Part shown: positions 16,968 through 26,546 of the stretch, piece by piece | Position numbering within the stretch: the stretch's first letter is position 1 | How the letters are laid out: the number at the start of each line of letters is the position of its first letter | DNA from: Inhella inkyongensis | Lineage (GTDB): Bacteria > Pseudomonadota > Gammaproteobacteria > Burkholderiales > Burkholderiaceae_C | Direction: 5' to 3' | Assembly: GCF_005952805.1 (NCBI RefSeq) | Contig: NZ_CP040709.1 | Location: 3,596,001 to 3,660,000 of the forward strand | Length of the DNA stretch: 64,000 nucleotides | Position numbers and translations under genes: made by a program | The notes under the pieces: generated by a model | Database searches by the model: none | What the model saw: only the letters and a program-made list of their open reading frames with translations | Told to the model about the DNA's origin: nothing

Positions 16968-18248
16968 TCAAACCACGCAGACCCGGTCGCGCCCCGACTG
17001 CTTGGCGCGATAGAGCTGGGCATCGGCTGCCGCGTACAGCGCCTCCAACTTGTGCTCGCCCTGGGTGACGGCCACGCCCAGGCTGATGGTGACCCGGCCC
17101 CCATCGGGCAGCAGGCCCTCGGCTTCGCGCACCGCACAGCGCACGCGTTCGGCCAGCACGGAGGCCGCGGCCGCATCGGTGCGCGGCAGCAGCAGCGCAA
17201 ACTCCTCACCACCCACCCGCGCCGGGGTGTCCTCCAAGCGCATCTGCGCACGCAGCAGCTCGGCCACGCGCTGCAGCACCGTGTCTCCGGCCGGATGGCC
17301 ATGGGTGTCGTTGATGCGCTTGAAGTGGTCGATGTCCAGCATCACCAGGGCCGTGGGGTGCCCATGGCGGCGCGAGCGCGCCAGCTCCTTTTCCGCCAAC
17401 TCGTTGAAATGGCGGCGGTTGAACAGCCCCGTCAGGGCGTCGCGAATGGCTTGCTCGCGCAGTTGCTCGCGCAGTCGCACCACCTCGCTGATGTCGGTGG
17501 AAAAACCGATCAGGGTCGGCACCCCTTCGTAGGTGATGGGCACCTTGACCGACCAGTGGTGCACCAAGCGGCCATCGGGCCCGACAAAGCTTTCTTCGCC
17601 AATTTGGGGTTGCCCCATCGCGAAAACCTGCTGGTCCAGCTCCCAGAACTTGTCGGCACGTTCCAGCGGCATGACCTCGACATCGCGCTTTCCCACCGCC
17701 TCCTCCGCAGCAATGCCCCACTCCCGCGCCACCTTGTCGTTGACGAATCGGTAGCGGCGCGACTCATCCTTCATGTAGACGAAGGCGTCGATGTGATTGA
17801 GGACGGCCAGCAACAACTGACGCTGCTCTTGCAGCTGGGCCTCAATGGCCTTGCGCTCGGTGATGTCGGTGGACACGCCACACAGACCGATGACCTCGCC
17901 GTGGGCATCGTGCATGGGCTTCTTGACGGTCCAAAACACGCGTTGCTCGCCGGTGGCGCCAAAGACATTGGTTTCTTCTTCTTCGATCTCCTCGCCCAGG
18001 TGCAGCACACGCAAGTCGTGTTCGCGGATGCGATCGGCGCTCTGCTGATCCACATAGTCGCCCACCTCGCGGCCCAGCACGGCCTCGACGCTTTGCGCAC
18101 CCAGCAGCGCCAGCATCGGTCGGTTCACATAGGTGTAGCGCCCCAGCAAGTCCTTGCTGAAGATGCAGGCCCCCACGGCGTCCAGCAAAGCCCCCATCGA
18201 GCGAAAGGCTTCGACTGGGGTGGTCAGGCTGGCGCTGATTTCAATCAT
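16968..18248 (-). CDS. Soluble PAS-PAS diguanylate cyclase
   Basis: A 426-residue cytosolic sensor. PAS domain 1 (residues about 10-135; GACIFSKDLLGRYTYVNRPMLALLG ... GEVIGLCGVSTDITERKAIEAQL) and PAS domain 2 (about 145-260; IDAFVYMKDESRRYRFVNDKVAREWG ... PTLIGFSTDISEVVRLREQLREQ) are joined by coiled-coil signalling helices. The GGDEF domain is complete (DALTGLFNRRHF, GGEEF) and has an RLED inhibitory site five residues before the loop. The ATG at 18248 was chosen because PAS 1 begins just after it. It is convergent with nnrU with no space between the stops. Confidence 0.92.
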   Translation of the reverse strand: MIEISASLTTPVEAFRSMGALLDAVGACIFSKDLLGRYTYVNRPMLALLGAQSVEAVLGREVGDYVDQQSADRIREHDLRVLHLGEEIEEEETNVFGATGEQRVFWTVKKPMHDAHGEVIGLCGVSTDITERKAIEAQLQEQRQLLLAVLNHIDAFVYMKDESRRYRFVNDKVAREWGIAAEEAVGKRDVEVMPLERADKFWELDQQVFAMGQPQIGEESFVGPDGRLVHHWSVKVPITYEGVPTLIGFSTDISEVVRLREQLREQAIRDALTGLFNRRHFNELAEKELARSRRHGHPTALVMLDIDHFKRINDTHGHPAGDTVLQRVAELLRAQMRLEDTPARVGGEEFALLLPRTDAAAASVLAERVRCAVREAEGLLPDGGRVTISLGVAVTQGEHKLEALYAAADAQLYRAKQSGRDRVCVV

Positions 18249-18331
18249 GGGCGACCGGCAATGAAGGAGAGCCGGATGGTAGCCAGCTACTTCGCTTTGA
18301 CAATGGCGATCAAGCAACTCAAGGAAAACCC

Positions 18332-18766
18332 ATGAAATACCTGCACAGCATGGTGCGCGTGCGCGATCTGGACACGTCGTTGCGCTTTTATGTCGACGCC
18401 CTGGGCCTGCGCGAGGTGCGCCGCAGCGAGCACGCTGCGGGCCGTTTCACCCTGGTCTATCTGGCCGCTCCGGGCGACGAGGCCGCCCAAGTGGAGCTGA
18501 CCTACAACTGGCCGACTGAGTCCGGCCAGACCGAGGACTATGGTGGCGCGCGCAACTTCGGCCACATCGCCTACGGCGTGGACGACATCTATGCGCTGTG
18601 CGCGCGCCTGCAGGCGGCCGGCGTCCAGATCCTGCGGCCGCCGCGCGACGGCCGCATGGCCTTTGTGCGCTCGCCCGATCAGATTTCCATCGAGCTGCTG
18701 CAAAACGGCGCGGCGCTGGCGCCGGCCGAGCCCTGGATCTCGATGCCGAATGTAGGCAGCTGGTGA
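18332..18766 (+). CDS. gloA: Lactoylglutathione lyase (glyoxalase I)
   Basis: A VOC-fold metalloenzyme converting the methylglyoxal-glutathione hemithioacetal to S-lactoylglutathione. The 144-residue sequence starts MKYLHSMVRVRDLDTSLRFYVDALGL and keeps the four expected metal ligands: H5, E55 (VELTYNW), H78 (FGHIAYGVDD) and E121 (ISIELL). AFVRSPDQISIELL matches the family's closing strand. The segment before E121 is slightly divergent from E. coli GloA (RPPRDGRM), so a glyoxalase-like relative is possible, but the ligand set is complete. It is a single-gene unit. Confidence 0.88.
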   Translation: MKYLHSMVRVRDLDTSLRFYVDALGLREVRRSEHAAGRFTLVYLAAPGDEAAQVELTYNWPTESGQTEDYGGARNFGHIAYGVDDIYALCARLQAAGVQILRPPRDGRMAFVRSPDQISIELLQNGAALAPAEPWISMPNVGSW

Positions 18767-18779
18767 GGCTGACGCCCGC

Positions 18780-19517
18780 TCAGTGCCGCGTGCCGCTCCC
18801 GCGCAGCACTGCCTGATCGGCGCGCTCCATCTCGGCCGCCGTCACCACCGCCTCGCGCCACAGGCGCGCGGGGATGAAGGTGCGCAGCTGGTGCATGGCC
18901 TTTTGAATCAGGGCTGCGCTCATCTCGTGATGCGTGGTGGGCAGGATGTCGGCGGTCACGTCGGCGCCCAGACTCACCCAGGCCTGGGCCGCATCGGCCA
19001 CATGGCGATAGGGCACCGACTCATCCAGCATGCCGTGCAACAGGTGCAGGCACACGCCCTCGGGCGCCTGGGTAGGCCGATGCAGGGGCGCTGTGCCAAA
19101 ACTGAGCACCCGGCCGGCCAGCTGCGGCTGGGCCAACACCGCTTCCAGCGCCATCAGGCCACCCTGTGAGAAGCCGGCCAGCGCCACGCGCGGCCACTCC
19201 AGCGCGAAGTACTCGGTCCAGGCACGCACCGTGGCAATGAACTCGGGCAGAGCCGCAGCCACCCCGGCCACGGCACCGAGCTCCTGCTCGTCAAACCACT
19301 GGTAGCCGTGCACCACCTCAGAGTCCAGCGGCTGAGGAGCATCCAGCGCCACCACGGCCGCCTGCGGATAGGCCGCCCGCAGGGCCTCGGCCAGGCCATG
19401 CATCTGACTGGCATCGGCCCCGGCCCCGTGGAAGAGAAGGAACAGCAGCTCGACTTTGCCCTGATGCGGCAGCAAGGGTTGGGCGTGCGGATGCGGCAGG
19501 GGTTTGGCGTGGGTCAT
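18780..19517 (-). CDS. Alpha/beta-hydrolase, YpfH/carboxylesterase type
   Basis: A 245-residue serine hydrolase of the phospholipase/carboxylesterase (YpfH) group. Seen: LLFLLFHGAGADASQMHGLAEALRAAYP, the nucleophile elbow GFSQGGLMALEAVL, HLLHGMLDESVPY (Asp) and TTHHEMSAALIQKAM (catalytic His). Small-ester hydrolysis is expected; the natural substrate is unknown. The ATG at 19517 overlaps the stop of the solute-binding gene by four bases (ATGA). Confidence 0.86.
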   Translation of the reverse strand: MTHAKPLPHPHAQPLLPHQGKVELLFLLFHGAGADASQMHGLAEALRAAYPQAAVVALDAPQPLDSEVVHGYQWFDEQELGAVAGVAAALPEFIATVRAWTEYFALEWPRVALAGFSQGGLMALEAVLAQPQLAGRVLSFGTAPLHRPTQAPEGVCLHLLHGMLDESVPYRHVADAAQAWVSLGADVTADILPTTHHEMSAALIQKAMHQLRTFIPARLWREAVVTAAEMERADQAVLRGSGTRH

Positions 19518-20401
19518 AGGCTGGGCTTTCGTTCGGGGTCGAACCACAACGGCACTTGGTGCAGCGGCGTCTCGGGCGGCAGCAGGGGATTCTGCAGGCG
19601 CAACAGGCGCCGCTCGCCCAGGCGCGCCTGACGCAGCGCGGCCCCGTGATGGGTCCAGAAATGGTGCTCGAAGCTGCCGTCGCGCAGCATCAGGCGCAAA
19701 CCTTCTTCCACCCGCGCCGCCAGTGCGGCATTGCGCTTGTTGAAGAAGAAGTAGTAGGGCATCGGGTAGTGCAGGGCCAGGCTGTCCTCCACCACCAGAT
19801 CGGGCCACTCGGCCTGACGCGCAGCCTGCTCGGCAAACACCTCATTGATGCCGCGGGGGAACAGGTCAAAGCGGCCGGCCGCCAGCATCTTGAACAGGCC
19901 CTCGTAATGCCCGGTCTCCACCCGAAAGCCCTGACTGCGCAGGATTTCGGTGTCCACCCAGGTGCCGCCCTGACCCAGGCTGTAGCGGCGCAATTCATCG
20001 AGAGTGCGGACGCGCCGGAACTCCTGCTGGCGATGGCGGTTGATCAGGCACAGGCGAAAGCCCAGCAAGCCACGCCGCGTCGGGAAGCGCACCGGCAACA
20101 GGCGCCGCTCTTTGTCCAGCGTGGTGGCGGACCACTGGACACTCAGGCTCTGCCCCTGCTCCAGCTCCAGCAACTGGCGCGGCTGGGTCAGGAACTCGGT
20201 GTGCGGCCGCAGCTCAAAGGGGCCATGCCGAGCCTGGGTCCGCGTGAGCGCCTCGCGCAGCAGATCCACCATGTCATCAAACCGGCGGTCCAGCGACGAC
20301 TCCGGCGCCGGATAGACCACCCGCAGCGGGACCTGGGCGCCCACCCGCACCCAAGGAGCGGCACAGCCAGCGAGCACCAGGGCGCGACGCGGCAGGGCCA
20401 T
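19514..20401 (-). CDS. Periplasmic substrate-binding-domain protein (PBP2-like)
   Basis: A 295-residue protein with an N-terminal basic/hydrophobic export signal (MALPRRALVLAGCAAPWVRVGAQ). The two-lobed body has VVYPAPESSLDRRFDDMVDLLREALTRTQ, TLDELRRYSLGQGGTWVDTEILRSQGFRVETGHYEGLFKMLAAGRFDLFPRGINEVFAE and YYFFFNKRNAALAARVEEGLRLMLRDGSFEHHFWTHHG, all typical of type-2 solute-binding proteins. No transporter permease is adjacent, so it may be an orphan sensor/binding protein, as in the family often found near signalling genes. It lies 4 bases after pyrF on the same strand. Confidence 0.82.
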   Translation of the reverse strand: MALPRRALVLAGCAAPWVRVGAQVPLRVVYPAPESSLDRRFDDMVDLLREALTRTQARHGPFELRPHTEFLTQPRQLLELEQGQSLSVQWSATTLDKERRLLPVRFPTRRGLLGFRLCLINRHRQQEFRRVRTLDELRRYSLGQGGTWVDTEILRSQGFRVETGHYEGLFKMLAAGRFDLFPRGINEVFAEQAARQAEWPDLVVEDSLALHYPMPYYFFFNKRNAALAARVEEGLRLMLRDGSFEHHFWTHHGAALRQARLGERRLLRLQNPLLPPETPLHQVPLWFDPERKPSL

Positions 20402-20405
20402 GGGT

Positions 20406-21242
20406 TCAGCCGCGGCGAGCCCGGTTGAGCTGATCCCGCGTGGCCAGCGCCACGGCGCGGGCCTGGGGCGCAAAGTCTTGCAGAGTGCGGCCGGCGTAAA
20501 GCACGGCGCGCGAGCTGTTGACCAGGATGGGCGCGTGCGCGGCCCAACCGGCCTGCACCGTGGCCTCGGCGTCGCCCCCTTGCGCACCCACACCGGGAAT
20601 CAACAAGGGCAGGGTCGGGGCCAGTTCGCGCACACGGGCGATTTCGCGCGGGTAAGTGGCGCCCACCACCAGGCCGATCTGACCGGGAACGCGCGCCCAC
20701 TCGTTCTGTGCACGCCGCGCCAACTCCTCGAACAGACGCGGCTGTCCGTCCACATCGGCCAGGCGTTGCATCTGCCAGTCGTCACCCCCGGCATTGCTGG
20801 TGCGGCACAGCACAAAGACGCCGCGATCGGCATAGTCCAGATAGGGCTCGATGGTGTCGAAGCCCATATAGGGCGACAGCGTCACGGCGTCAGCGCCATA
20901 GCGCTCAAAGGCCTCTTTCGCGTAGAGACCTGCGGTGGCGCCGATGTCGCCGCGCTTGGCGTCCAGCACGATGGGCGTATCCGGGGCCTTGGCGCGAATG
21001 TGGTCGATCACCCTCTGCAACTGGTCCTCGGCGGCACAGGCCGCGAAGTAGGCGATCTGCGGCTTGAAGGCGGCGGCGAGATCGGCGGTGGCGTCAACGA
21101 TGGCGCAACAGAAGTCCGCGATACGGCGCGCGTCGCCCGCCCAGTCACCAGGGAACTTGGCGGGGTCTGGATCCAGGCCCACACAGAGAAGAGAGTCACG
21201 GGCGGCGATGGCGGCTTGGAGGCGGTCAAAGAAGCGGGGCAT
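20406..21242 (-). CDS. pyrF: Orotidine-5'-phosphate decarboxylase
   Basis: Last step of UMP synthesis (OMP to UMP + CO2). The 278-residue protein is the longer group of OMPDCs found in many Betaproteobacteria and Actinobacteria. [14 protein letters not shown], the active-site [22 protein letters not shown] (catalytic Lys/Asp charge network), [20 protein letters not shown] and [20 protein letters not shown] are present. The ATG at 21242 gives the normal N-terminus [27 protein letters not shown]. It is divergent from the GNAT gene, with 39 bases between the starts. Confidence 0.95.
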   Translation of the reverse strand: MPRFFDRLQAAIAARDSLLCVGLDPDPAKFPGDWAGDARRIADFCCAIVDATADLAAAFKPQIAYFAACAAEDQLQRVIDHIRAKAPDTPIVLDAKRGDIGATAGLYAKEAFERYGADAVTLSPYMGFDTIEPYLDYADRGVFVLCRTSNAGGDDWQMQRLADVDGQPRLFEELARRAQNEWARVPGQIGLVVGATYPREIARVRELAPTLPLLIPGVGAQGGDAEATVQAGWAAHAPILVNSSRAVLYAGRTLQDFAPQARAVALATRDQLNRARRG

Positions 21243-21281
21243 GGGCAGTGCGGAGGTGGGGTTGCGCTATTGTCCCGCCCC

Positions 21282-22205
21282 ATGCAAATTCTGCGGACCG
21301 AGCGCCTGAGCCTGCGCCACTTTGATGCCCAAGACGATGCCGATGTGGCCTTCCAACTTGGCCTGCTGAACGAACCCAGCTGGATTGCCGGCATCCGCGA
21401 CGCCGGGGTGCGCACCCACGAGGAAGCCCGCGCCTGGGTGCAGAGCCGCTTGGTCGACCCCTGCTGGCAATACGGCCACGGCTTTTGGCTGGTGCAACGC
21501 CGCGACGACGGCGAACGCTTAGGGATGTGCGGCATCTTCAAACGCGACAACCTGCCCCTGCCCGATCTGGGCTACGGCTTTGCCGCCGCTCACCAGGGTC
21601 AGGGCTATGCCCGCGAGGCGGCGCAGGCCTGCCTGGATTACGCCGTGCAAGTGCTCGGGCGGCATGAGCTGCTGGCCATCACCTCGCCGAGCAACGCAGC
21701 CAGCAATGGCCTGCTGGTGCGCCTGGGCTTTGCGCGCGAAGGGCTGGAGGACGACCCCAGCTATGGCCCGTCGCAGCACTGGCGCTGGTGCAGCCCTCAG
21801 GCGGCCCCGCAGGACGATGCAGCCCAGATCGACGACCTGGTGCGGCGCTTCTTCGCCGCCTTCACCAATCGCGACGGCGCCATCCCGACCCTGGCCGCCC
21901 TGCCCGCCCTCTTCATGCCAGACGCGCAGATCAGCGCACCCGGACGCGCGCCCTGCTCGGTGCGCGAGTTCATTGAGCCGCGCGCCGCCTTGCTGTCATC
22001 GGGCCGGCTGCTGGGCTTCGCCGAATGGGAGCTCAAGCACCAGACCCATATCGAGGGCGACACCGCCCGGCGCGAGCTGCGCTACGAAAAGAGCGGTCGC
22101 CTCGACGGTCAGCCCTACGGCGGCCAGGGCTGCAAGACGCTGCGCCTGCAGCGCGACAGCGAAGGGCGCTGGCGCATTGCAGCGCTCAGTTGGTTGGACG
22201 ACTGA
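21282..22205 (+). CDS. GNAT acetyltransferase fused to an NTF2/SnoaL-like domain
   Basis: A 307-residue two-domain protein. Residues 1-165 form a GNAT fold of the ribosomal-protein/antibiotic acetyltransferase type (ILRTERLSLRHFDAQDDADVAFQ; acetyl-CoA loop GYGFAAAHQGQGYAREAAQACLDYAV; AITSPSNAASNGLLVRLGFAREG). Residues about 175-307 form a SnoaL/NTF2-like domain (DDLVRRFFAAFTNRDGAIPTLAALPALFMPDAQI ... GCKTLRLQRDSEGRWRIAALSWLDD). The frame between them is continuous with no stop. The start at 21282 is the first ATG after pyrF's divergent start. Substrates are unknown; the NTF2 part could bind or hydrolyse a small molecule. Confidence 0.85.
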   Translation: MQILRTERLSLRHFDAQDDADVAFQLGLLNEPSWIAGIRDAGVRTHEEARAWVQSRLVDPCWQYGHGFWLVQRRDDGERLGMCGIFKRDNLPLPDLGYGFAAAHQGQGYAREAAQACLDYAVQVLGRHELLAITSPSNAASNGLLVRLGFAREGLEDDPSYGPSQHWRWCSPQAAPQDDAAQIDDLVRRFFAAFTNRDGAIPTLAALPALFMPDAQISAPGRAPCSVREFIEPRAALLSSGRLLGFAEWELKHQTHIEGDTARRELRYEKSGRLDGQPYGGQGCKTLRLQRDSEGRWRIAALSWLDD

Positions 22206-22217
22206 GCGACTGCAAGC

Positions 22218-23171
22218 TCACTGCAGAGGAATGCAGAGCTCACAGCGAAATACGCCGGTCTGGGGGTCTGGTCGCGTGCCGGCTTCGATGCGCTCGAAGA
22301 AGGGCCGCAGATCCAGTTGATGACCGCTGCGCGGGAACCAATCGCGCAGCAGCCAGGTCCAGGCCCTGGCGACCTCGGCCCCGGTGCCGTGGAAGGCCGC
22401 CAACGCATAACGGCCGCCCGGCAGTTCCTGCACATTCATCGTCGGCGGGGCCTTGAAGCCCGACGGCAACTCAACACAGGCGTCGTAGCGGCATTGCGCG
22501 GGAGCGGTGAGGTGCGGGTCGTCCCAGCCCACGCCATAGCAAACCTCGCCCTCCAGTCCCTGGGCCGCCAACCACGGTCGCACGGTCTGGGCCCAGAACT
22601 GGCCGATCTGCGGCCCGTAAGCCCCCATCCGTCTTTGATAGGCCACCCGCACGGCCGACAGCTCTTGCACACGCACCAACATCATGAAGTTCGACTCCTC
22701 GGTTTGATTGAGGAGGCCATGCTGCCCAGGCAAGCCGTGCGCTGCCTGATCGAACTTGCGAACTTGCTGGCGCTGCGCTGGGCTGGCGCGCTGCCAGGCG
22801 CTGGGGCTGAGGCCGAGTTGCCGTTTGAAGGCCCGCGCAAAGGCCTCGGGCGAGCCGAAGCCCACCTGCAGCGCCGCCTCGGTCACGCTGCGCACCGCAC
22901 CCGAGCCCAGGGCCAGCGCCGCCACCTCCAGACGCCGGCGCGTCAGATAGCTGGCCGCCGACTCTCCCAGCCAGGCCACAAACAGACGATGGAAATGGAA
23001 GGGCGAGAAGTGCGCAACGGCGGCCAGCGCATTCAGGTCCAGCGGTTCGTGCAGATGGCGGTCGATGTGATCCAGCACCGCGTTGAGGCGGCGCTGGTGG
23101 GGCGTTGGGTCAGCCATCGCCCGCAAGACGGGCTGGGAGCAAGTGAGCGTCAACTCGTGGGGGCAAGACAT
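22218..23171 (-). CDS. AraC-family regulator with C-terminal GyrI-like effector domain
   Basis: A 317-residue regulator. Two helix-turn-helix units of the AraC type lie at the N-terminus (HQRRLNAVLDHIDRHLHEPLDLNALAAVAHFSPFHFHRLFVAWLGES ... VGFGSPEAFARAFKRQLGLSPSAWQRAS), which is the SoxS/Rob-like order. A GyrI-like small-molecule-binding domain follows from about residue 160 (LVRVQELSAVRVAYQRRMGAYGPQIGQFWAQTVRPWLAAQGL ... LCIPLQ). An ATG at 23117 is an alternative start that begins right at MADPTPHQRR. Members often respond to drugs or dyes. The GNAT gene is adjacent and convergent. Confidence 0.87.
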   Translation of the reverse strand: MSCPHELTLTCSQPVLRAMADPTPHQRRLNAVLDHIDRHLHEPLDLNALAAVAHFSPFHFHRLFVAWLGESAASYLTRRRLEVAALALGSGAVRSVTEAALQVGFGSPEAFARAFKRQLGLSPSAWQRASPAQRQQVRKFDQAAHGLPGQHGLLNQTEESNFMMLVRVQELSAVRVAYQRRMGAYGPQIGQFWAQTVRPWLAAQGLEGEVCYGVGWDDPHLTAPAQCRYDACVELPSGFKAPPTMNVQELPGGRYALAAFHGTGAEVARAWTWLLRDWFPRSGHQLDLRPFFERIEAGTRPDPQTGVFRCELCIPLQ

Positions 23172-23180
23172 GGGTGATCG

Positions 23181-23230
23181 CGCCTCAGCCCGTACCTGCG
23201 AGACGGGCCCGGGCCTTCGACCGGCGTCGC
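23181..23230. repeat. Truncated copy of repeat family A
   Basis: This 50-bp piece (GCCTCAGCCCG, then GAGACGGGCCCGGG, then CCTTCGACCGGCGTCGC) matches the left half of the element at 23265-23347 and of the one at 6497-6591. It lacks the half that abuts a stop codon. It lies just upstream of the AraC gene start. Confidence 0.7.
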
Positions 23231-23264
23231 CGTTCAATTCGCGAAGGCAAGACTGAGCGGATCG

Positions 23265-23347
23265 CGGCTCAGCCCGCGCCCGCGAGACGGGCTCGGGCCT
23301 TCGGCCGGCGTCGCAGGGCCCTCAGGGCCCTGCTCGGTCCGGCCTCA
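23265..23347 (-). repeat. Stop-codon-abutting structured repeat, family A copy 2
   Basis: On the minus strand this begins with the TGA of the YciH-type gene (TGAGGCCGGACCGAGCA). It contains GGGCCC-TGA-GGGCCC, which corresponds to GGTCC-TGA-GGACC in copy 1, so the stem changed on both sides. The core CCTTCGGCCGGCGTCGC lies at 23298-23314 on the plus strand. Confidence 0.8.
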
Positions 23348-23689
23348 GCCACCGGCGCGTTTGGGCTTGAAGCCTTGCTGGGTGAGCCAGGCCATCACAC
23401 GTTGCACATGGTCGCCCTGCACCTCAACGACACCTTCCTTGCAGGTGCCGCCGCTGCCGCAGGCGGCCTTGAGCTGCTTGGCCAGCAACTGCAGTGCCGC
23501 CTCATCCAGCGGCAGACCGCGCACCGTGGTGACGGTCTTGCCGCCGCGACCGCCGGTCTCGCGGCGCACTTTCACATTGCCATCCCCCAGCGGGCCGCCG
23601 CGCTGCTTGCAGGCACAAGCGGCCAAGGGCTTGCCACAGCCGGGGCATAGCCGCCCCTGCTCGGTGCTATAGACGAGGCGGGAGTTCAG
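23345..23689 (-). CDS. Sui1/YciH-type translation factor with unusual start
   Basis: A 114-residue protein of the eIF1/Sui1-like YciH family. It has a small zinc-knuckle-like head (LCPGCGKPLAACACK) and the conserved core VKVRRETGGRGGKTVTTVRGLPLDEAALQLLAKQLKAACGSGGTCKEGVVEVQGDHVQRVMAWLTQQGFKPKRAGG. The family is thought to act in translation start-site fidelity. The head reads NSRLVYSTEQGRLCPGCGK, as in homologues, but no ATG, GTG or TTG lies in frame upstream of it. A CTG at 23689 is the only near-cognate codon, while a TTG at 23626 would delete the head. The palindromic element at 23688-23848 begins exactly there. Confidence 0.75.
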   Translation of the reverse strand: MNSRLVYSTEQGRLCPGCGKPLAACACKQRGGPLGDGNVKVRRETGGRGGKTVTTVRGLPLDEAALQLLAKQLKAACGSGGTCKEGVVEVQGDHVQRVMAWLTQQGFKPKRAGG

Positions 23690-23847
23690 AGGCTGAGAGT
23701 TTTTCTGGCGCGGCCGAAAGGCGCCTCAATACGGCCCCAATCGAGGCGCAAAGCGCAGCCATAGCTCGGGCTATGGCGAGCATTTGCAACGACGAGTGGG
23801 GCCGTATTGGGGTGCATGGCGGTTGTGAGAGAAAGACTCTCAGCCTC

Positions 23848-23848
<1 letters not shown>
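23688..23848. repeat. 161-bp concentric palindromic element
   Basis: Three nested inverted repeats share one centre: 13-bp outer arms (23688-23700 and 23836-23848), 13-bp middle arms CAATACGGCCCCA/TGGGGCCGTATTG (23727-23739 and 23797-23809), and a central hairpin CCATAGC-TCGG-GCTATGG (23759-23776). The right outer arm overlaps the purB stop codon; the left one covers the expected start of the YciH gene. Its core resembles part of the element at 28284-28549. Confidence 0.88.
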
Positions 23849-25272
<1,424 letters not shown>

Positions 25273-25421
25273 TTAGGGATTGCCCTGATCGCCTTCGTGA
25301 ACCACCGATGCAACGACCACACACCCCCTTGAGTGGTGCGTCTAGAGCCTGATGCCCACGACCCCCTGCATAGAATCCGCCGAACTGGCCCCGCGCCGCT
25401 TTTGCAGTCCCCATGCCCTCT

Positions 25422-26051
25422 ATGAAGCTGATCGGCTCCACCACCAGTCCCTTTGTGCGCAAAGTGCGCATCGTGTTGGCCGAGAAGAAGCTTGATTACC
25501 AGTTCGTGCTCGAAGACGTCTGGGCGCGCGACGAGATCAGCAAGATCAATCCGCTGGGCAAGGTGCCGGCCCTGGTCATGGAAGGCGGGCAGGACTCGAT
25601 CACCGGCTCGATGTTCGATTCGCGCGTGATCGTCGAGTACCTGGACACCCTCTCCCCCGTGGGCAAGCTGATTCCTGAAAAGGGCCGCGAGCGCGCCGAG
25701 GTGCGCACTTGGGAAGCCCTGGCCGATGGTGTGCTGGACGCCGCCATCCTGGTGCGGCTGGAGAACACCTGGAGTGGCCGCACGCCCGAGCAGCGCAGCG
25801 CCGCCTGGGTCGAACGCCAGATGGGCAAGGTGCACGCCGGCCTGGTGGCCATGAACGAGGCCCTGGGCGACAAGGCCTGGTGCGCCAGCAATCACTTCAC
25901 GCTGGCCGATATCGCCGTCGGCTGCTGCCTGGGCTGGCTGAGCTTCCGCTTCCCCGAGATGAACTGGGCCGAGCAGCAGCCCAATCTGGCCCGGCATCTG
26001 GAAAAGCTGTCGGCGCGCGCAAGCTTCGCCGAGACCGCGCCCGCGGTCTGA
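25422..26051 (+). CDS. Glutathione S-transferase
   Basis: A 209-residue GST. The thioredoxin-fold N-terminal domain reads MKLIGSTTSPFVRKVRIVLAEKKLDYQFVLEDVW ... INPLGKVPALVMEGG, with Ser at the usual activating position (TTSPFVRK). SMFDSRVIVEYLDTL matches the glutathione-binding strand, and the C-terminal helical domain includes FTLADIAVGCCLGWLSFRFPEMNW (N-capping box). It resembles the YibF group. An ATG at 25413 is an alternative start. Detoxification is the generic role; the actual substrate is unknown. The next gene begins one base after its stop. Confidence 0.9.
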   Translation: MKLIGSTTSPFVRKVRIVLAEKKLDYQFVLEDVWARDEISKINPLGKVPALVMEGGQDSITGSMFDSRVIVEYLDTLSPVGKLIPEKGRERAEVRTWEALADGVLDAAILVRLENTWSGRTPEQRSAAWVERQMGKVHAGLVAMNEALGDKAWCASNHFTLADIAVGCCLGWLSFRFPEMNWAEQQPNLARHLEKLSARASFAETAPAV

Positions 26052-26546
26052 GTGCATTCCCACACCCTTCTGGTTGGCGGCCTGACGGCCGCACAACTGC
26101 AGCAGGCCTTGCAGCACGCCGGCGTGCAGCTCAATGCCTATGCCCAAACCCTGCTGGCGAGCCCGCTGTTCAAGCCGTCTTCGCCCGCGCGTGAACTGAG
26201 CGTTCAGGTGCTCAGCGTGGGCGAACTCGGACTGCTCCACGGGGCGCGAATGGTCGAGGTACTGGAACGCGCCGCGCAACGGGGCCTCTATCCCGGTCCC
26301 CACGATCTGGCCCCCCTTTTGCGCCTGCATATCCGGGATCAGGAACCCGCGCCGACGGCGGAGCGCCCGGGGCATGCACCCTATGGCGCCATCACCGTCA
26401 TCAGCACGCCGCTGACGAACGACGACGACTTCCCCAAAGGTTTCTATCTGCGCAATGTGGCCGGCCAACTGTGGCTGCGCGGGCATTGCTGGGATGCCCA
26501 ACAGCACTGGCAGCCCGACGCCTGCCTGGCCCTCTGCCAGGCTTGA
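26052..26546 (+). CDS. Conserved-looking hypothetical protein
   Basis: A 164-residue protein with a GTG start directly after the GST stop. It has a GC-rich codon pattern and a compact sequence: SVQVLSVGELGLLHGARMVEVLERAAQRGLYPGPHDLAPLLRLHIRDQE, followed by GAITVISTPLTNDDDFPKGFYLRNVAGQLWLRGHCWDAQQHWQPDACLALCQA. The pattern FPKGFYLR..-G-LWLRGH looks like a recurring motif of an uncharacterised bacterial family, but no function is known to me. It is probably co-expressed with the GST. Its stop and the stop of the convergent GltB-like gene form TGATCA with no gap. Confidence 0.65.
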   Translation: MHSHTLLVGGLTAAQLQQALQHAGVQLNAYAQTLLASPLFKPSSPARELSVQVLSVGELGLLHGARMVEVLERAAQRGLYPGPHDLAPLLRLHIRDQEPAPTAERPGHAPYGAITVISTPLTNDDDFPKGFYLRNVAGQLWLRGHCWDAQQHWQPDACLALCQA

